Of a stretch of DNA of 64,000 nt, positions 59,761-64,000 are shown piece by piece. The notes beneath the pieces are model-generated. The model saw nothing but the letters and a program-made list of their open reading frames with translations. It did not search any database and was not told the origin of the DNA. Both the position numbers and the translations under genes were made by a program. Origin of the DNA: DATHZQ01 sp965216945. GTDB lineage: Bacteria > Actinomycetota > Acidimicrobiia > Spongiisociales > UBA5794. The stretch spans positions 744,001 to 808,000 of the forward strand of contig CBDCGU010000003.1 of assembly GCA_965216945.1 (NCBI GenBank), in the 5' to 3' direction. Numbering within the stretch: the first letter of the stretch is position 1; every line of letters begins with the position of its first letter.

Positions 59761-59855
59761 ACCGCGACTCCGTCCCTCCGGTCTCTCGTATTCATGCGCT
59801 TCCCTGGGGCGCTTTGGCGCGCCCGACGGGGGTCGAGCTCGCAGTCTGCCGTGAT

Positions 59856-59876
59856 CACGCTCACGCATCGAGCGTG
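59856..59876. terminator. Hairpin between bL37 and the lipoprotein gene
   Basis: CACGCTC pairs with GAGCGTG (7 bp, 7-nt loop) in the 148-bp gap between convergent genes. It could stop transcription from both sides. Confidence 0.5.
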
Positions 59877-59908
59877 CCGGTCCGGCGCTCGGAGGTCAAT
59901 CCCCCCGT

Positions 59909-61264
59909 TCAGCCGACGAGCTGTGTCCGCAGCCGGCGTCCGGCGGCAGGATCGGTTGCGATGACGACGACGAGCACATCCCCGGATCGGTCGACGAAGA
60001 CGTAGGGCCCGGCGGGGGCCGACTCCTCCGCGACTTCGGCAGCGGCCAAGCCGACGAACTCGACACCGCCGCCGGCGGCCTGCGGTTCATTCATCCCCAT
60101 CACGAAGGACGCATGGTCGAGGAACGCCTGGGCCACCTCGACCGTGTCGTCGACGTCGTCTCCGCGGTAGACGTATCCGAATGCCACTTCCTCGTTGTCG
60201 TGCAGGAGGATCTCGTGGTCCGCTCCCCATCCGTCCGCAGTCTGCGTGAGCACACCTGCGCTGAGCGCCGAGCCGAGCAATCCACGCAGACCCAGTTCGC
60301 CGAAGGTTCCGACGTGACGAGCCGTGTATCCCTCGAGCGAGACCGCTGGCGCCTCGAGTGACAGCACCCCCTCGCCGGCGAGGAAGCGAGCCGGATGCAG
60401 GATGGACTCGGTCGTCAGCGGCTCGCCGTAGGCCGAGTCGAGCGCGGCAGGGCCACCCGCCTCGAGAACGTGTCCGACAAACGCAAGCCCGGCGTCGCCC
60501 ACGAAGGCGAGCTCTTGCACCACCACGGGTGGTCCCTCGGCAACGTGTACTCCGGCGCCGGCGATCGCCCGCTGTTCCTCGCCCGAGAGCGTGTCGATAT
60601 AGCGAAGCTGTGTATAGAGGGCATCGGACAGGGCCAGCGCGGCAAGGGCATCGGCACCGTCCACATCCCCGGCGTTGCGCAGCTCGGCGGATCGAGCGGT
60701 GTGGTCGTGGTACTGGTCCGTCAGCATCCGCACCAGTTGCCCGACGACCTCGGCGCGTGCGGCCCCGTCGAGAGTGGCCTCGGCAGACGAGATCACCAGC
60801 TCCCCTGTCGTGTCGTCGTAGAAGGCCGCCGCAGGAGCGGCGACGTTGCGGAGGTGCAGAGCCCGTATGTCCTCACCGGGGGCCAGAACACCGATCGTCC
60901 GCAGGAAACGTGTGTCGACCGCCAGCTGGGGTGCGTCGAGCGTGCCCTCATACAGGGCGGTCCATCGCTGTTCGAAGTCCACCGGTGTCTCGACGGCGAT
61001 GCTGGGTGGACCGAGGAAGCCGAGCCCTCGCAGCGACTCGGTGACACCGCGCAGCTCGTCCACCTGGGCCACGAGCCCCTCTGCAACGCCGGCGTCCACG
61101 CCGTTGGCGACGACGAAGGCGCTCTCCGCCGTGGTGCGGATCGCGATGGCGAGGGTCGTCGGCGTCGTCGTGGATGTGGTGGTTCCCGCCGGTTCGTCTG
61201 CGGTGCATGCGCCCACGATGAGGGCGACCGCAAACACGCTCGCAAGGGTGCGGAGGGATGGCAT
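59909..61264 (-). CDS. Unknown secreted lipoprotein
   Basis: This 451-residue protein starts with a lipoprotein signal (SLRTLASVFAVALIVGAC) and a Thr-rich linker (TTTSTTTPTT). The rest is Ala/Gly/Val-rich without transmembrane helices. HxxxH-type protease motifs are not clear: YHDHTARS occurs but lacks the usual HExxH. It repeatedly uses ALA/LG patterns and appears helical. ATG 61264 gives the signal at the N-terminus; longer frames do not. The product would be anchored on the outside of the membrane. I do not recognise the family and give no function. Confidence 0.7.
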   Translation of the reverse strand: MPSLRTLASVFAVALIVGACTADEPAGTTTSTTTPTTLAIAIRTTAESAFVVANGVDAGVAEGLVAQVDELRGVTESLRGLGFLGPPSIAVETPVDFEQRWTALYEGTLDAPQLAVDTRFLRTIGVLAPGEDIRALHLRNVAAPAAAFYDDTTGELVISSAEATLDGAARAEVVGQLVRMLTDQYHDHTARSAELRNAGDVDGADALAALALSDALYTQLRYIDTLSGEEQRAIAGAGVHVAEGPPVVVQELAFVGDAGLAFVGHVLEAGGPAALDSAYGEPLTTESILHPARFLAGEGVLSLEAPAVSLEGYTARHVGTFGELGLRGLLGSALSAGVLTQTADGWGADHEILLHDNEEVAFGYVYRGDDVDDTVEVAQAFLDHASFVMGMNEPQAAGGGVEFVGLAAAEVAEESAPAGPYVFVDRSGDVLVVVIATDPAAGRRLRTQLVG

Positions 61265-61478
61265 GACCGGGAGGCTACAGCGACGGAGGACGAAGCTTGT
61301 TGCTCGGTAGTGGAGGAGCCTGTCCACGATCCAGCTGATCGGCGATGCGGTCGAGATGGGGCGGTCACGTCGGGACAACCTCCGCAGGACACGGGGGCGT
61401 GATCGGCCGGCATGACCGTCTGGTATGACCGCACCCGCACGGGGCACACGGTATCGCCGGTTCGATAGGATCGGCCGG

Positions 61479-62297
61479 GTGAACGCAGGCTCGTGGGAGT
61501 ACGTCGAACCGCCGCTGCACCCTGCGTTACGCGGCGTGGTGGTCCGTTCTCACGGATACCGCCAGCTCGACCCCACGCCGCTGGCGCATCGGGCGCTGCC
61601 GGAGCCGATCATTCCGATGGTGCTCAGCTTCGGGCCTGTGCATGTCATGACCACCGAGCAGAACACCGTGAAGATGGCGTCGTTCACAGCGGGTCTCACC
61701 GACAGACCGGTGCGGGTCGCCGCATCCGAGTATCACGGTATTCAGGTGGACATGACGCCTCTCGGGGCGACGCAGGTTCTCGGCGTGCCGGCCGGTGATC
61801 TGGCCGGTGAGCTGTGCGATGTCGGCAACGTACTCGGGGCAGAGGGCAGCAGGCTCATCGATCAGTTGGCCACGGCATCGTCGTGGCGGGCTTGTTTCGC
61901 AGTTCTGAACCGATTCCTCTTTGACCGGATCGAGGGTGCTCCGGATCCACCCCCGGCCGTTGCGGAGGCGTGGCGGCGCATGTCCGCCACCCACGGCCAG
62001 GTCCGCATTCGCCACCTCGCCGACGAGCTCGGATCGAGCCCGCGCCATCTCAGCAGCCAGTTCCGTCACCACGTCGGGCTGTCGCCCAAGCGGGCGGCGC
62101 GCGTGTGGAGGTTCCACCGCGTCGCGACGCTGCTCGCCCATCCGGCGTCGCCATCGCTGGCAGCGGTGGCGCTGGAGGGCGGCTACTACGACCAGGCGCA
62201 TCTCAGCAACGAAGTGAAAGCGATGTCCGGCTTCACTCCGGACGCCTTGCGCAGCCTCCACGCCGACGATGGCCCGGGAGTGTTCGAGCCGATCTGA
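61479..62297 (+). CDS. AraC-family transcriptional regulator
   Basis: This 272-residue protein has an N-terminal sensing domain of about 150 residues (PEPIIPMVLSFGP, GIQVDMTPLGATQVLGVP) like the DUF6597-type AraC regulators. A C-terminal double helix-turn-helix follows (IRHLADELGSSPRHLSSQFRHHVGLSPKR and LAAVALEGGYYDQAHLSNEVKAMSGFTPDAL). It would regulate a nearby gene, most simply the VOC protein 77 nt downstream or the divergent lipoprotein gene. GTG 61479 is chosen from a nearby AGGA; ATG 61425 is possible. The 215 bp before it are a divergent control region. Confidence 0.85.
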   Translation: MNAGSWEYVEPPLHPALRGVVVRSHGYRQLDPTPLAHRALPEPIIPMVLSFGPVHVMTTEQNTVKMASFTAGLTDRPVRVAASEYHGIQVDMTPLGATQVLGVPAGDLAGELCDVGNVLGAEGSRLIDQLATASSWRACFAVLNRFLFDRIEGAPDPPPAVAEAWRRMSATHGQVRIRHLADELGSSPRHLSSQFRHHVGLSPKRAARVWRFHRVATLLAHPASPSLAAVALEGGYYDQAHLSNEVKAMSGFTPDALRSLHADDGPGVFEPI

Positions 62298-62374
62298 CCG
62301 GCGCCGATTTCTCCAAGACACGACTTCGCCGGTTGCATACGCTGGCCCAATCGGCCCCGCACCCAGGAGGAACC

Positions 62375-62779
62375 ATGTCATCCACCGTCATTCCGGCCAT
62401 ACGCTACGAAGACGCTCCGGCAGCGCTCCGTTTCCTCGTCGAAGCGTTCGGGTTCGCCGCGGAGATGGTGGTCGAGGGGGACGGCGGCGCCATCGAACAT
62501 GCCCAACTCGTGCACGGCTCCGGCATGGTGATGCTGGGGAGTGACAACGACGGGGAGTTCTCCAAGCACGTTCGGTCCGGCGGCGTGCCGTCGATGAGCA
62601 TCTATGTGATCGTCGACGATGTCGCCGGACATGCTGCAAAGGCGCGGGCGGCCGGGGCGGAGATCCTCATGGAGCCGGAGGAGCAGGACTACGGAGGCAG
62701 CAACTACACGGCACGTGATCCGGAGGGCCACGTGTGGAGCTTTGGTGACTATTCACCTTGGGCGGAGGCCGCCGAGTGA
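62375..62779 (+). CDS. VOC (glyoxalase/bleomycin-resistance fold) family protein
   Basis: This 134-residue protein has the paired beta-alpha-beta-beta-beta modules of the VOC fold (ALRFLVEAFGFAAEMVV, IEHAQLVHGSGMVMLGS, SIYVIVDDVAGHAAKARAAGAEIL, YTARDPEGHVWSFGDY). Metal ligands His and Glu are plausible (EHAQL, DPEGHVW). AGGAGG lies 4 nt upstream of ATG 62375. Its 3' end overlaps the hutI 3' end by 31 nt on the opposite strand. It may act as a lyase, dioxygenase or binding protein; none can be chosen. Confidence 0.85.
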   Translation: MSSTVIPAIRYEDAPAALRFLVEAFGFAAEMVVEGDGGAIEHAQLVHGSGMVMLGSDNDGEFSKHVRSGGVPSMSIYVIVDDVAGHAAKARAAGAEILMEPEEQDYGGSNYTARDPEGHVWSFGDYSPWAEAAE

Positions 62780-63957
62780 GCCGGGTCGGCGGACCACACG
62801 ACCTTCGCGCCGCGGATCGTCGCGTGGATCAGAGGCACGCCGGGCCGGTAGACCAGGTGGTGGTGGGAGGGAGCGTCGAGCACCGTCAGATCGGCCCGCT
62901 TGCCCGGAACGACGGCACCGATGTCGGCGCGGCGCAGCGCTGCCGCCCCGCCGGCCGTCGCCGCCCAGAGCGCCTCGTCGATGGTCATCCGCATGTCCCG
63001 CACTGCCAGCGCGATGCAGAAGCTCATCGACGTGGTGTAGCTCGACCCCGGGTTGCAGTTGGTGGCGAGAGCCGTCACGGCCCCGGCGTCGAGGACTCGT
63101 CTTGCGTCGGGATAGGGCTGCCGAGTGGAGAAATCGGCGGCCGGCAGGAACGTGGCGACGGTGGTCGATCCCGCCAGGGCGGCGATGTCGTGGTCGCTCA
63201 GATACGTGCAGTGGTCGGCTGAGGCGGCCTCCATCTCGACGGCGAGTTGCACACCCGGGCCCGGGCCGAGCTGGTTGGCGTGGACTTTGGGCACGAGCCC
63301 AACCCGCCGCCCTGCCATGAGCACGCGGCGGCATTGGTCGGCGTCGAAGGCTCCCCGCTCGCAGAATGCGTCGACGAAACGGGCGTGAGGCGCTGCTGCG
63401 GCGAGCATGTCGCCGGCAACCAGTGCGACGTAGTCGTCGATGCGGCCGGCGAACTCGGGCGGCACGACGTGGGCCCCCAGAAACGTCGTGTCGTCCACCG
63501 CCTCGGACGCAAGCCGCAGGCCCCGCTCCTCTTCCGCCACGCTCAGTCCGTAACCCGACTTGATCTCCGTGGTCGTGATGCCGGCGGCGTGCGACTCCCG
63601 CAGACGCTTCTCCAGGCCGCGACGCAGCTCGACATCCGTCGCCGCTCGGGTCGCTGCCGTCGTGACGTTGATCCCGCCTGCGACGTACTCGGCACCGGCC
63701 ATGCGCGCCACGAACTCGGCGCTGCGATCGCCCGCAAAGAGGAGGTGGGTGTGCGAGTCGACGAAGCCGGGCACGACACAGCGGCCACCGACGTCGATCC
63801 GATCGTCGCCGGCCGCTCCGGCAGCGGTCACGGCGACCACCTCACCGCCGGACACGACGACGGCCGCAGCGCGCACCTCGCCCAGTGGCCCGGCACCGGC
63901 GGCGGGATCGTTGGTGATCAGCAGGCCGATGTTGTCGACCACGAGCGCACGACTCAT
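62749..63957 (-). CDS. hutI: Imidazolonepropionase
   Basis: This 402-residue amidohydrolase performs the third step of histidine degradation, opening imidazolone-5-propionate. Metal-binding HTH lies in VPGFVDSHTHLLFAGDR. EIKSGYGLS, HANQLGP, SADHCTYLS and ALATNCNPGSS are characteristic of HutI. It overlaps the VOC gene tail convergently. Other hut genes are expected just beyond the right edge of the window. Confidence 0.95.
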   Translation of the reverse strand: MSRALVVDNIGLLITNDPAAGAGPLGEVRAAAVVVSGGEVVAVTAAGAAGDDRIDVGGRCVVPGFVDSHTHLLFAGDRSAEFVARMAGAEYVAGGINVTTAATRAATDVELRRGLEKRLRESHAAGITTTEIKSGYGLSVAEEERGLRLASEAVDDTTFLGAHVVPPEFAGRIDDYVALVAGDMLAAAAPHARFVDAFCERGAFDADQCRRVLMAGRRVGLVPKVHANQLGPGPGVQLAVEMEAASADHCTYLSDHDIAALAGSTTVATFLPAADFSTRQPYPDARRVLDAGAVTALATNCNPGSSYTTSMSFCIALAVRDMRMTIDEALWAATAGGAAALRRADIGAVVPGKRADLTVLDAPSHHHLVYRPGVPLIHATIRGAKVVWSADPAHSAASAQGE

Positions 63958-64000
63958 GAGATTCCGCCCCCGATCGCGGGAGACGTCATGCTCCCTCCTG
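63958..64000 (-). other. Window edge upstream of hutI
   Basis: Only 43 bp remain. On the minus strand a GGAGGGAGC ribosome-like site precedes ATG 63991, which opens an 11-codon frame whose TGA overlaps the hutI ATG. Whether this is a real tiny gene, a leader or the end of an upstream hut gene cannot be decided here. Confidence 0.3.

Overview
The window is a 64 kb stretch of high-GC bacterial chromosome, about two thirds GC by eye, with densely packed genes and many ATGA or GTGA stop/start overlaps. It fits an actinobacterium, plausibly an uncultured Acidimicrobiia-type lineage. Three things support this. The housekeeping backbone (rsmI, metG, tatD, rsmA, ispE, glmU, prs, rplY, pth, mfd, mazG, eno, ftsB, DUF501, ppx) follows the conserved order I know from the Mycobacterium Rv1003-Rv1026 region. 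There is an EF-G2-type fusA paralogue, a SARP/BTAD regulator and a probable bL37 small ribosomal protein. Starts are often GTG. The exact class is an inference.

Layout. 1-5989 (+): a catabolic operon with a partial M24-family protein, both subunits of a two-oxoacid/acetoin dehydrogenase E1, an aldehyde dehydrogenase, an SDR with an altered active site and a D-2-hydroxyacid dehydrogenase. 6138-10602: a decayed 3' end of an EF-G-like gene, an MBL-Rieske gene interrupted by one in-frame TGA, tRNA-Leu(UAA) and an intact EF-G2 gene. The relic and the intact EF-G2 gene end in hairpins that start inside the coding sequence and show compensatory changes. 10603-14614 (-): a SARP regulator followed by two unknown proteins and an animal-type haem peroxidase. 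14766-17914 (-): ppx, DUF501, ftsB, eno. 17985-20922: small accessory genes, including an aminoglycoside-phosphotransferase-like gene bracketed by 53-bp direct repeats. 20956-31601 (-): Mth938-like, mazG, foldase, mfd, ydcF-like, mmcQ-like, carbonic anhydrase, pgsA, an unusual array of seven hairpins, glpK, pth, rplY.

32469-51188 is an energy-metabolism block. It holds a group 3b-type cytosolic [NiFe]-hydrogenase operon (ferredoxin-type beta, cNMP-binding protein, flavin gamma, delta and alpha subunits) with its maturation protease, a zinc-domain-less HypA and HypC. It also holds a DMT exporter, DUF6390, a TIR protein with fibronectin-like repeats, pyruvate phosphate dikinase, a DHODH-like protein, pyruvate:ferredoxin oxidoreductase, YjbQ and AceK. 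Together these suggest flexible pyruvate, ferredoxin, NADP(H) and H2 metabolism, plus control of the glyoxylate branch point. The block separates prs from rplY, which are near neighbours in mycobacteria.

51185-59337 returns to conserved information-processing genes: prs, glmU, tRNA-Gln, ispE, rsmA, tatD, metG, an AbrB-like regulator and rsmI. Two near-identical 15-bp palindromes lie in the 411-bp gap between metG and the AbrB gene. 59301-64000 holds a DUF192 protein, bL37, an unknown lipoprotein, an AraC regulator, a VOC protein and hutI. I saw no rRNA, transposase, prophage or CRISPR array.
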